Shown here: in pieces, positions 50,864 to 59,631 of the stretch
Numbering within the stretch: position 1 is the first letter of the stretch
Layout: each line of letters opens with the position of its first letter
Origin: JBCBKL01 sp038521825
GTDB lineage: Bacteria; Pseudomonadota; Alphaproteobacteria; Rhodobacterales; Rhodobacteraceae
Assembly (NCBI GenBank): GCA_038521825.1
Contig: JBCBKL010000005.1
Span: 117,125-181,124, forward strand
DNA length: 64,000 nucleotides
Reading direction: 5' to 3'
Made by a program: the position numbers and the translations under genes
Notes under the pieces: model-generated
The model's input: the letters and a program-made list of their open reading frames with translations, nothing else
Told to the model about the DNA's origin: nothing
Databases searched by the model: none

Positions 50864-52033
50864 ATGCGTGTTGACGATGACGATGGTAACGATCGCGACG
50901 GCGACGATCTGATTGTTGGAACCGGGGGCCGTGATCGTCTCAAGGGTGGCGACGGCGACGACACCATTTTCGGCCTCGGCGGCAATGACACACTTCGCGG
51001 CGGTGACGGGGACGACGAACTCGACGGCGGAGCGGGTTGTGACATCCTGCGCGGTGGCGATGGCGATGACACGCTGATCGGAGGTGGGGGCAATGACTGC
51101 CTGATTGGCGGCGATGGTGACGACGTCCTGCGCGGTGGAGAAGGCGCAGACCTGCTGGTCGGTGGCGATGATGATGATCTCTTTCTCGAGGTCAGCCCCG
51201 GCGATGTTGTTCGGGGCGGGGACGATTTCGATACGCTCGATCTGCGTGGCTCCGCGCCGGGTGGACGTCTCGTTATCACGTATAAGGACGACCGCGACGA
51301 TGATGACGAAGATGATGACGACGATGACGACGAAGATGATGACGACGATGACGACGATGACGATGGCCGCTCGGGCTGCATCACGTTCTTCGACGAAAGC
51401 GGGGATGAGATCGGTGTTCTTCATTTCGAAGGCATCGAAAAGATCATCCCTTGTTTCACCCCCGGAACGCTGATCGCGACCGTGGAGGGCGCGCGCCCGG
51501 TCGAGGCGCTCTTACCGGGCGACAGGGTTTTGACCCGGGACAACGGCCTGCAACCGGTCCGTTGGGTCGGCGAGCGAACCCTCAGCGCATTGGAACTTGC
51601 CGAGAATCCGCAACTTTGCCCCGTGATGGTCCGGCAGGGCGCGCTTGGTCGCGGCAGGCCTGAACGGGACATGATGGTGTCACCCAACCACCGTGTCCTG
51701 ATCGCGACGCCAGAGACCGCGCTGCATTTCGACAACGCCGAGGTGCTGGTCGCGGCAAAACATCTGGTCGGACGGCCAGGTATCGACATTGTCCGGCCAC
51801 GGTCTGTCAGTTATCTGCACATCCTCTTCGACCGACACGAACTTGTCCTGTCCGACGGTGCGTGGACCGAAAGTTTTCAGCCCGGCGATCACTCGCTCGC
51901 GGGCGTCGGATCAGAACAGCGGGCCGAAATCCTTGAACTGTTTCCCGATCTGGCCACGCGCAGCGGGGTTGATGCTTTTGCGGCGGCCCGTCCAAGCCTG
52001 AAGCGGTTCGAGGCCGCATTGGTGATGACCTAG
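50864..52033 (+). CDS. RTX-repeat and Hint-domain protein with poly-Asp tract
   Basis: A 389-residue, very acidic protein. Residues 14-130 carry calcium-binding nonapeptide (RTX) repeats such as GGDGDDTIFGLGGNDTL. Residues 142-167 are almost only Asp/Glu. Residues 195-340 form a Hint_2 domain starting at IPCFTPGTLIATVEGARPVE, with the splice-type Cys at 197 and the His in MVSPNHRVLIA. No N-terminal signal peptide is present, so type I secretion is likely. It overlaps the convergent nucleotidyltransferase gene by four bases. Confidence 0.88.
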   Translation: MRVDDDDGNDRDGDDLIVGTGGRDRLKGGDGDDTIFGLGGNDTLRGGDGDDELDGGAGCDILRGGDGDDTLIGGGGNDCLIGGDGDDVLRGGEGADLLVGGDDDDLFLEVSPGDVVRGGDDFDTLDLRGSAPGGRLVITYKDDRDDDDEDDDDDDDEDDDDDDDDDDGRSGCITFFDESGDEIGVLHFEGIEKIIPCFTPGTLIATVEGARPVEALLPGDRVLTRDNGLQPVRWVGERTLSALELAENPQLCPVMVRQGALGRGRPERDMMVSPNHRVLIATPETALHFDNAEVLVAAKHLVGRPGIDIVRPRSVSYLHILFDRHELVLSDGAWTESFQPGDHSLAGVGSEQRAEILELFPDLATRSGVDAFAAARPSLKRFEAALVMT

Positions 52034-52623
52034 GGGTTTTCGTCGCGCCACGCCGCCCATTCCTCGGGCGTGTCGAGATCGCGACGGGCGTGTTGGCCGG
52101 GCAGGGGCACAAGCTGGATCCGGTCTTGGTAACGGGCAAGGACCGGCTGTGCACCTGCGTCGCCCGTGAGTTCCATCAGTTCGGCGAAAGCCGGGCGGGC
52201 AATGACGACCGGGTGACCGGCTCTTCCATCTGATGTAGCACCACGCCAAATAAGCGTATCGTCATAAAAATCAACAGATTGAAAGACGGTTCTCAAGTCA
52301 TCAACGGTCAGCTCGGGCAGATCTCCCAGCAGGATCATTGCACCCTCCGCCGCCTCTGGGACCGCCCCGAGTGCTGTTCGCAAGCTCGCGTTCATGCCTT
52401 CCGCCGCGTCGGCGACCGGTAGGCACTGAACCGCGAGATCGTCCACCACGTCGTATCGCGGGTGCGGGCGGGACGGCAGGGCAATGATCACATCGCAGCC
52501 CGTCGCCAGCGCCATCTGCGCCTGTCGGCGCAACAGCGGTACGCCCTCGACATCTTCAAGCAGCTTGTCCCGCCCGCGCATGCGTTTTGACGCGCCCGCG
52601 GCCAGGATGATGATCGGAATCAC
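52030..52623 (-). CDS. MobA/MocA-like nucleotidyltransferase
   Basis: A 197-residue protein with the nucleotide-binding start IILAAGASKRMRGRDKLLE and the metal-binding ILLGDLPELTVDDL near residue 95. GRAGHPVVIARPAF is typical of MocA-type molybdenum cofactor cytidylyl/guanylyltransferases. It may serve a molybdoenzyme encoded elsewhere. Its start overlaps the stop of the dimethylglycine-dehydrogenase-like gene (ATGA). Confidence 0.87.
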   Translation of the reverse strand: MIPIIILAAGASKRMRGRDKLLEDVEGVPLLRRQAQMALATGCDVIIALPSRPHPRYDVVDDLAVQCLPVADAAEGMNASLRTALGAVPEAAEGAMILLGDLPELTVDDLRTVFQSVDFYDDTLIWRGATSDGRAGHPVVIARPAFAELMELTGDAGAQPVLARYQDRIQLVPLPGQHARRDLDTPEEWAAWRDENP

Positions 52624-55028
52624 CCGCGCATCCGGGCACCATCCGCATCGAAGATCGGCTCGGCCAGAACGCGGGCCTTACATCTTTGGCCCAGGATCTC
52701 GATCTCGGCCTCGGTGCCCGGCTCGGCCCGGTCGGTCGGCAAGAAGCCGATGGCGATGGACTTGCCCGTATGATGCGAATAGCCGCCAGAGGTGCAGAAC
52801 CCAACAACCGAACCGTCAAGCCATATGGGCTCGTAGGCCTGCACATCCGCGTCATCGGCCTCGACCTCGAACGGCATCAGCTTGCGGGCTGGCCCCTGGG
52901 CCCGCTCTTTCTCGGCCGCGTCCCGGCCGATGAAATCGGCGTTTTTCTTGAAGCTGATGAAACGGTCGAGCCCTGTTTCCGCCGCCGTGTAGTCGGGTGA
53001 GAATTCGCGCAGCCACGAGCCAAAGAACTTGTCCAGTCGCAGCGACATCATTGCCCGCATGCCAAAGGGTTTCATCCCGTGGGCCTGTCCCGCTTCCCAC
53101 AACACATCCCACAAATGGCGCTGGTTCATCGGGTCGGTATAGATCTCAAAACCCAGATCGCCGGTATAGCTGACCCGCTGGACGATGCAGGGGGCCATGC
53201 CGATTTCCATCATCGCAACGTCGAGGAATTTCATCTGGTCGATGGGCACCCGGGTGCAGGCAGCCAGAACCTCGCGCGCTTTGGGGCCTGCAATCTGAAA
53301 GCCATTTCGTTTATCGCTAATATTATCGATGGTTACGCCGTCTTCCTGATGTTTGAGGAACCAACGCATATGGTAATCTTGGCTGCCATAGCTGGCCGTC
53401 AGCTGGAACCGGTCCTGTTTCAGGCAGGACACGGTGAAATCGCCAATCAGACGCCCGCTTGGGGCCAGCATTGGTGTCAGGCTAACGCGGCCCACCTGCG
53501 GGATGCGGCCTGCCATGATCCGGTCAAGCCATGCGCGGGCATTGGGGCCCGTCACCTCGTATTTGCCGAAATTGTGGATCTCGTTGATGCCGACGCCCTC
53601 ACGCACCGCACGGACTTCGCGGCCCGCCGCATTGAATGCATTCGAACGGCGGAAGCTGGGTGTTTCATATCGCGCCTCGCCGTCGGCGGCGAAATAGTTG
53701 ACCACCTCAAGACCGTATTGCGCGCCCCAGACCGCGCCCATCTTTTCAAAGATGTCGTACATTGGTGTGCGGCGGTACCCGCGGCAGGCGGGTAGCTCTT
53801 CGTTCGGATAGCTGACTGAAAACCGTTTCTGGTAGTTTTCGACCACTTTGGGCCGGGTGTAGTCGGGCGTGATCCAGTTGCCGAACCGGGCGACATCAAG
53901 GGCAAAGGTATCGCGTTCGCACTCGCCCTCGATCATCCATTGCGCCAGCATCAGGCCGACACCGCCGCCCTGGCTGAAGCCGGCCATGACCCCGCAGGCG
54001 CTCCAGTAATTGCGCATACCCGGAACCGGGCCGACCAGCGGGTTGCCGTCGGGCGCAAAGGTAAAGGGTCCGTGAATGACCGATTTGATCCCGGCGGTTT
54101 CAAGCACGGGGAAGCGTTTGTAGGCAAAGGCGATGCTGTCTTCGATCTTGTCGAAGTCATCGGGCAGCAATTCGTGGCCGAAATCCCACTTGGTCCCGTC
54201 GACCGCCCAGGGTCGCGCCTTTTGTTCGTAGAACCCGATGCACAGCCCGCGCCCCTCTTGCCGCAGATAGCTTTCGCCGCCGGGGTCGATGACGTGGGGG
54301 TGCTCGGTGTCGCGCTCATGGATCTCGGGGATATCGTCGGTGACGATGTACTGGTGCTCCATCGGGTGGAGGGGGAAATAGATGCCCGCCATCGCGCCCA
54401 CTTCGCGGGCCCAGAGGCCGCCGGCATTCACGACATGCTCAGCATGGATGGTGCCCTTGTCGGTCACCACGTCCCAACTGCCATCGGGTCGCTGGTTCGT
54501 TTCCTTGACCATGCAATGGGTTTCGATGGTGGCCCCGCCCATCCGCGCGGCCTTGGCATAGGCGTGGGTGGTGCCCGATGGGTCAAGGTGCCCGTCGAGC
54601 GGGTCATAAAGCGCACCGATGATACCGTCGGTGTTGGTGATCGGTGCGAATTCCTTGATCTGTTCGGGGCCGAAGATTTCCGTTTCCAGCCCCATGAAAC
54701 GGTGTTTGGCGCGCTCGGCGACCAGCATGTCGAACCGGTCCTGATTGTCGGCCAGCGTCAGGCCACCCACGTGGTGCAGGCCGCATGACATGCCCGTCAG
54801 TTCCTCAAGCTCCTTATAAAGATGGATCGTGTAACCCTGCAGGGCGGCCATGTTGGTGTCGCCGTTCAGTGTGTGAAACCCGCCCGCCGCGTGCCACGTG
54901 CTGCCGCTGGTCAGTTCCGACCGCTCCAGCAGCATGACGTCGGACCAGCCGAGTTTCGTCAGGTGATACAGAACGGAGCATCCGACGACACCGCCGCCGA
55001 TGACCGCAACACGTGTGGTGGTTTGCAT
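52620..55028 (-). CDS. FAD-dependent dimethylglycine/sarcosine dehydrogenase-like protein with GcvT domain
   Basis: An 802-residue two-part flavoenzyme. Residues 1-420 are a DAO-type domain with VAVIGGGVVGCSVLYHLTKL and SGSTWHAAGG, whose His is the site of covalent FAD in this family. Residues about 430-800 are a GcvT-like folate-binding half (VSYTGDLGFEIYTDP, LDRFISFKKNADFIGRDA). The layout matches dimethylglycine and sarcosine dehydrogenases, which demethylate glycine-betaine products and pass the carbon to tetrahydrofolate. The product glycine would connect to the gcv operon. Confidence 0.88.
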   Translation of the reverse strand: MQTTTRVAVIGGGVVGCSVLYHLTKLGWSDVMLLERSELTSGSTWHAAGGFHTLNGDTNMAALQGYTIHLYKELEELTGMSCGLHHVGGLTLADNQDRFDMLVAERAKHRFMGLETEIFGPEQIKEFAPITNTDGIIGALYDPLDGHLDPSGTTHAYAKAARMGGATIETHCMVKETNQRPDGSWDVVTDKGTIHAEHVVNAGGLWAREVGAMAGIYFPLHPMEHQYIVTDDIPEIHERDTEHPHVIDPGGESYLRQEGRGLCIGFYEQKARPWAVDGTKWDFGHELLPDDFDKIEDSIAFAYKRFPVLETAGIKSVIHGPFTFAPDGNPLVGPVPGMRNYWSACGVMAGFSQGGGVGLMLAQWMIEGECERDTFALDVARFGNWITPDYTRPKVVENYQKRFSVSYPNEELPACRGYRRTPMYDIFEKMGAVWGAQYGLEVVNYFAADGEARYETPSFRRSNAFNAAGREVRAVREGVGINEIHNFGKYEVTGPNARAWLDRIMAGRIPQVGRVSLTPMLAPSGRLIGDFTVSCLKQDRFQLTASYGSQDYHMRWFLKHQEDGVTIDNISDKRNGFQIAGPKAREVLAACTRVPIDQMKFLDVAMMEIGMAPCIVQRVSYTGDLGFEIYTDPMNQRHLWDVLWEAGQAHGMKPFGMRAMMSLRLDKFFGSWLREFSPDYTAAETGLDRFISFKKNADFIGRDAAEKERAQGPARKLMPFEVEADDADVQAYEPIWLDGSVVGFCTSGGYSHHTGKSIAIGFLPTDRAEPGTEAEIEILGQRCKARVLAEPIFDADGARMRG

Positions 55029-55145
55029 GAGGCCCTCCCTCGGGGTTTTTTCGACAGGTTGCGCGGGGGCTGGGGTGAATACCAGCCCGAATGCGACATG
55101 GCTTGTCGTTTGAGGGCAGCGGTTTTGGCCGGACGGCGGCTTTGT

Positions 55146-56144
55146 CTATCCCGATTTCAGGCTGGCATAGAACGACCGTATCGAGGCCCGTTCCCCCCGG
55201 CCCAGTTCGCTGCGTGCAAGGCGCCGCCGTGGCGGCAGCTTCGACAGCGCAAGCAATGCGCGCAGACCCTTCGTGTCCATATCGTCCATATAGGCGAGGC
55301 TCACCGCACCGCTCAGCCGCGATGTCGTCCGGGTCTCGATCCGGATCTCGCCCGCCGCCAGCTCACAGGATAGCCCCTTTTGGATCAGCTCTGCCATCGC
55401 TACGCCCACGGAATGACTTGGTCGGAAATTCGCCTCATAAAGACCGGTCATCACAAGCGCCCCTTCAAGCCGCAGCATGCCCGCATAAAGGATACAGGGG
55501 ATCTGGGTCGTGTAGCGTTCGCGCCGCCATGCCCGCAGGATCATGATGGTAATCTGCACCACGATAACGGCAAAGCACGCGCCCGCGAGCGTGGCATAAA
55601 CGGATGCGATGCGCAGGGCCGCGCTGATCCGGTCGGCCCGGTGTGCGGCCCAGCCCGCTTCGCTTGCCGTCTGCCCGGCAAGGGGCGATGGCGCATCCAG
55701 CGCGGTGGCGACTTCGTCTTCGGGCGTGATGCCTTCGATCTCCGGGCAAATGCGCTGAACGGTTCGCCTGAGTTCTTGCAAGCGGTCTTCGATGGCGTTT
55801 TCGCTGGCAAAACTGCGCGCCGCCGATGTCCCGCCTGTGACACCCGCCAATCCGTATGACAACGCGTCAGCGACGAAAAAGCTGGCATCGAAAAAGTCCT
55901 GGGCGCGTCCCGCATCGGTGAGGCGTTTTTCGAGAGTGCTGTGATTGATCGATGTGGTCAGCCGGACGAGCGCTTGGTATTCTTCTTCAAGCGGGCTGCG
56001 GCTGGTATCGAAGGGATCGGGCCCGAGATGCGTGAGACGCCAGAGATCGGGAAGGGCTGCGCATCCGGCGGCGCGTGAGGGCTGGGAAAATCCCATCATG
56101 AGTATCGCCAAAGCGACGAGGCTGAGGCAACGGGCAGATGTCAT
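55146..56144 (-). CDS. Membrane protein of unknown function, paralog of the next gene
   Basis: A 332-residue protein. It has a signal peptide (LSLVALAILMMGFSQPSRA), a periplasmic domain of about 160 residues with conserved cysteines (AAGCAALPDLW, RICPEIEG), one membrane segment (ASVYATLAGACFAVIVVQIT) and a C-terminal cytoplasmic domain with EGALVMTGLYEANFRPS and IQKGLSCEL. It shares layout and motifs with the protein at 56223. The C-terminal domain may be a diverged PilZ-like barrel, which is only a suggestion. Confidence 0.75.
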   Translation of the reverse strand: MTSARCLSLVALAILMMGFSQPSRAAGCAALPDLWRLTHLGPDPFDTSRSPLEEEYQALVRLTTSINHSTLEKRLTDAGRAQDFFDASFFVADALSYGLAGVTGGTSAARSFASENAIEDRLQELRRTVQRICPEIEGITPEDEVATALDAPSPLAGQTASEAGWAAHRADRISAALRIASVYATLAGACFAVIVVQITIMILRAWRRERYTTQIPCILYAGMLRLEGALVMTGLYEANFRPSHSVGVAMAELIQKGLSCELAAGEIRIETRTTSRLSGAVSLAYMDDMDTKGLRALLALSKLPPRRRLARSELGRGERASIRSFYASLKSG

Positions 56145-56222
56145 CGCGCTTTACCAAGCTATCGGGTCGGCGATGCCATAGGACAGAACTCTGAAAATGC
56201 CCTTAAGGGCATGTTTGACCGA

Positions 56223-57233
56223 TCAGCCGCTCGGTGCCGGATCGGCCGGCATCACCGACGCATCGGACCCGGCTGTCCGTTCGTAGCCGATCAGGCAACG
56301 CCGCGGCGCGATCGTCGATTGCGACAGGCACGTATGAAAGGTCTTGCGATCGATGGCAGGCAGAAAGCTCACCCCAACAGATTGCGTTAGCGGTCGGCTT
56401 GTGCGGCCCTCGATCTCCATACCGTCGCAAATGACGGTGCAGCAGAGCCCCTTCTTGACCATGCGCGCCTCGCGTCGGGAAGGCGATGTAAGGGGCTGGA
56501 ACGTGGCGCCTGTCCGCCCGAGCACGACAAGCTCGCCCTCGATCTCTGCCACGCCGACCTGCAGCCAAGCCGGTATGGCGCAGCGCCGCCGTGCGCTCAG
56601 AAGAAGGACGGTAAAGATATAAAGCACATAGCCCAGACCAAGGATCATGACCGCGCCCAAAAGGCCAACGACCATGGTCGCCGTGTTTCCGACCGTCGCC
56701 TTACCCGAACTCTGATCCAGCTGATGGCTGTCCTCGTCGTGCGAATGCTCAGCGTATGGTTGGCCGTCGCCAAACGCATTGGGCGGCGCGTCGGCAAGCT
56801 CCGGACAGACATGCAGGACAATCTCCCGCATCCGCGCCAGCCGGTCCCGGAACGAACCCCTTTGGGCGTAATCGTGGGCGGCCGCTGGCCCTTTCTGCAG
56901 GCCGGCGACCGTGTACATCACGACATCGGAAACAAAGATCGAGGCATCGCTGTAAGCGCCAGGATGCCCGGCCTTTTGCAGGTTCTCTTTGATTTCAGCG
57001 TGTTTGAGCTGCCGCAGCATCCGGTCGAGCGCGCGCAGGACGTGGTTTTGCGGTTCGCGCCCGGGTCGGAATGCGACCGGTTCGACCTGAACGATGACAC
57101 CCAGATGCGGCAATTCGGGGCAGTTGTTGGCGCGGCTGGTCACTGGCATAACGAAAGCCAGCAGCAGCGCCACGATCCATACACCAAATTGCCAAAACTG
57201 ATTTGATCGTGCCGGGCCGCACATTACCACCAT
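56223..57233 (-). CDS. Membrane protein of unknown function (first of a paralogous pair)
   Basis: A 336-residue protein with the same layout as its neighbour: signal segment (FGVWIVALLLAFVMPVTSRA), periplasmic part with NNCPELPHLG and HVCPELAD, His/Asp-rich stretch (PYAEHSHDEDSHQLDQ), membrane helix (MVVGLLGAVMILGLGYVLYI) and cytoplasmic domain with RRRCAIPAWLQVGVAEIEGE, GRTGATFQP and MVKKGLCCTV. The latter loosely recalls PilZ barrels. ATG 57224 is an alternative start. Pairing suggests a joint function, unknown. Confidence 0.75.
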   Translation of the reverse strand: MVVMCGPARSNQFWQFGVWIVALLLAFVMPVTSRANNCPELPHLGVIVQVEPVAFRPGREPQNHVLRALDRMLRQLKHAEIKENLQKAGHPGAYSDASIFVSDVVMYTVAGLQKGPAAAHDYAQRGSFRDRLARMREIVLHVCPELADAPPNAFGDGQPYAEHSHDEDSHQLDQSSGKATVGNTATMVVGLLGAVMILGLGYVLYIFTVLLLSARRRCAIPAWLQVGVAEIEGELVVLGRTGATFQPLTSPSRREARMVKKGLCCTVICDGMEIEGRTSRPLTQSVGVSFLPAIDRKTFHTCLSQSTIAPRRCLIGYERTAGSDASVMPADPAPSG

Positions 57234-57302
57234 CCTGCGATCGCCTCTCTAAATCGACGCTAGGGCAAGGGTATGAATGACCCATTAAGAAATGCGGAGG
57301 AC

Positions 57303-58613
57303 CTAGACGAGTTCCTTGATTTTCAACCCTGTAACACGGTTTCCGTTGCGTGAGGTTACCTCGAACCGAAAGCCGTGGAACGAAAATACCTGACCGACCG
57401 TGGGGATCATCTGCGCCTCGTGGATCACAAGGCCCGCGACGGTGTTGGCCTCGTCGTCGGGCAGGTTCCAGTCGGTGGCCCGGTTGAGATCGCGGATGGT
57501 CATCGCCCCGTCGATATGGAAATGACCATCCTCGCCGCGTTTCACCTGATGTTCGGCCTCGGGGTCGAATTCGTCAGTGATCTCGCCCACGATCTCTTCG
57601 AGGATATCCTCCAGCGTGATCAGACCCTGAAGGCTGCCATACTCGTCGACGACCAAGGCAAAATGCGAGCGTAGGCGCAGGAATTCCCGCATCTGGCTGT
57701 CGAGCGTCGTCGTTTCGGGCACGAAATAGGGTTTCATCGCGACCGACGCGATCTGGAACCCTTTGAGATTGCTTGCATCACCTTCGGGGCCACCGATTGC
57801 CTGGTACATCGCGCGCAGCAGGTCCTTTGCGTGGACGACGCCAATGATGTTTTCCGGCTCTTCCTTGAAGACCGGCAGGCGGGTGTGGTTCGACTGCAGG
57901 CATTGTTCGAGGATCGCCTGGGGATCCGCATCCAAATCGATCATCTCGATGCCCGAACGGTGCAACATGATCTCTTCGACAAAGCGTTCGCTCAGATCAA
58001 GAGCGCCAAGGATGCGGTCGCGGTCTTCCTTCTCTACGACGCCTTCGGAGTGGCCCAGTTGCAGGGCTCCGGCGATCTCTTCGCGTACGGCCATGATGTG
58101 GCTGTCAGGGTCAATCCGGACCCCGAAGATCCGCAACACCCCGCGCACAAGCAGGCGCACGGCAGCCACGATCGGGGCAAAGACACGAACGACGATACCG
58201 ATCGGGGCCGATACGAAGGATGCGGCCTTTTCGGAGTTGGTGATGGCGTATGTCTTGGGCAGCACCTCGGCGAAGATCAGCACAAGCAGCGTCATGACCA
58301 GCGTCGCCAGGGCCACGCCGCTTTCGCCGAAGGCGCGGGTAAAGATGGCTGTCGCAAGCGAGGCGGCCAGAATGTTGACCAGATTATTGCCCAGCAGGAC
58401 GCTGCCAATCAGCCGCTCGTTGTCTTCGGTGATCTCAAGTGCACGCTCGGCTCCGCGCGATCCTTTGTCGGCCTGGGCCCGCAGCTTTCCGCGCGAGGCC
58501 GCCGTCAACGCCGTCTCGGACCCCGAGAAGAACCCCGAGAGTACCAGCAGAAACAGGATTACGCCGCATGTCGTCCAGAATGCCGCGTCAAGAACAGGGG
58601 TGGGGTCGTCCAT
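57303..58613 (-). CDS. CorC/HlyC-family membrane protein (DUF21-CBS-CorC_HlyC)
   Basis: A 436-residue protein. The DUF21 (CNNM) membrane domain is at residues 1-190 (LVLSGFFSGSETALTAASRG), two CBS domains lie around 210-335 (EEIMLHRSGIEMIDLDADPQ, LPVFKEEPENIIGVVHAKDL) and the CorC_HlyC domain follows to the end. Related proteins take part in magnesium/cobalt transport. The old hemolysin label is not supported. It lies just upstream of the two unknown membrane protein genes on the same strand. Confidence 0.93.
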   Translation of the reverse strand: MDDPTPVLDAAFWTTCGVILFLLVLSGFFSGSETALTAASRGKLRAQADKGSRGAERALEITEDNERLIGSVLLGNNLVNILAASLATAIFTRAFGESGVALATLVMTLLVLIFAEVLPKTYAITNSEKAASFVSAPIGIVVRVFAPIVAAVRLLVRGVLRIFGVRIDPDSHIMAVREEIAGALQLGHSEGVVEKEDRDRILGALDLSERFVEEIMLHRSGIEMIDLDADPQAILEQCLQSNHTRLPVFKEEPENIIGVVHAKDLLRAMYQAIGGPEGDASNLKGFQIASVAMKPYFVPETTTLDSQMREFLRLRSHFALVVDEYGSLQGLITLEDILEEIVGEITDEFDPEAEHQVKRGEDGHFHIDGAMTIRDLNRATDWNLPDDEANTVAGLVIHEAQMIPTVGQVFSFHGFRFEVTSRNGNRVTGLKIKELV

Positions 58614-58677
58614 CAGGGTCGCTTTGATATGATGATGTGGTTATGGGGCCGCGCCGCGCTGCAATCAAGGCGTGGGA

Positions 58678-59631
58678 TCATTCCGGCTCGCCCGCGGGGT
58701 CGGATGACTTTTGGGCAAGGGGATGCTTTTCGAGCACAAGCTCGTTGAGCCGACTGTCGACAACATGGGTGTAGATCTCGGTCGTGGCAACGTCGGCATG
58801 GCCCAGCATTGTCTGAATCGCCCGCAGATCGGCGCCGCCCTCCAGCAGATGGGTGGCAAAGGCGTGGCGCAGTGTGTGTGGAGTGACCTTTGCCGGGTCG
58901 ATACCGGCGGCAGCGGCCAGATCCTTGACGAGACCGTGAAACCAGATCCGGGTCAGGTGCCCGGCCGCGCCCCGCGACGGAAACAGAAACCGGGATGGCG
59001 GCGCGCCCTTGGCATGGGCCTCATCATCAAGTTCGTCCCGCACGCTCAGCCAGACGTTGAGCGCCAGCCGGGCAGGGGGTGACAGCGGCACCATCCGTTC
59101 CTTGCCGCCCTTGCCCAGAACCAGCAGCATCTGCGGATTGCCCCGTGCCGAGGCGACGGGCAGGCTGACAAGTTCGCTGACCCGCATGCCTGTCGCGTAA
59201 AGAAGCTCAAGCATGCAGGTGTTGCGCAGCTTGTCGGCCTTGGTCCGGCCAAAGCCGCGCGCCGCCTCCAAAAGCTGTTCGACCTCGGCCTGATCCAAGG
59301 TCTTTGGAAGACGTTTCGAAGGGCTGGGCCCGGTGATCTGAATTGCCGGGTTGTCTTTGCGCCACCCCTCTTCGAACGCGAAACGGTAGATCTGTTTGAT
59401 CGCACTCAGCCGCCTGGCGCGGGTGGACGCAGCAAGACCCTGTGCCTCGCAATGGATCAGATAGTCTTCGATGTCTGAGCGTTGCAGGGTTTCGAACGAT
59501 TGGTTGCGGGGCTGCATCCATGCGACGACGTCTTTCAGGTCTCGCCCATAGGCCAACAGGGTATTGGTCGCGGCCCCCAGCTCAGCGGCCTGGGCCTCCA
59601 GAAAGACCGAGATCCATTGCTGGCCAGTCAT
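58678..59631 (-). CDS. xerD: Tyrosine recombinase XerD
   Basis: A 317-residue recombinase with a SAM-like N-domain. All catalytic residues are visible: Arg in YATGMRVSELVSL, Lys in VLGKGGKERMVPL, HTLRHAFATHLLEGG, the His in TMLGHADVATTEIYTHV and the Tyr in the same segment. It resolves chromosome dimers at dif with XerC. Its start overlaps the stop of the secreted-protein gene upstream (ATGA). Confidence 0.95.
   Translation of the reverse strand: MTGQQWISVFLEAQAAELGAATNTLLAYGRDLKDVVAWMQPRNQSFETLQRSDIEDYLIHCEAQGLAASTRARRLSAIKQIYRFAFEEGWRKDNPAIQITGPSPSKRLPKTLDQAEVEQLLEAARGFGRTKADKLRNTCMLELLYATGMRVSELVSLPVASARGNPQMLLVLGKGGKERMVPLSPPARLALNVWLSVRDELDDEAHAKGAPPSRFLFPSRGAAGHLTRIWFHGLVKDLAAAAGIDPAKVTPHTLRHAFATHLLEGGADLRAIQTMLGHADVATTEIYTHVVDSRLNELVLEKHPLAQKSSDPAGEPE

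Noticed and set aside
50934..51260. Regularly spaced GGCGAYGGYGAY repeats considered as CRISPR or a DNA repeat array
   Set aside because: They encode RTX nonapeptides in a continuous frame and lack spacers.
50608..51384. 258-codon minus-strand serine-rich frame opposite the RTX gene
   Set aside because: It is the antisense of Asp/Gly codon repeats, giving low-complexity Ser/Pro with no start context.
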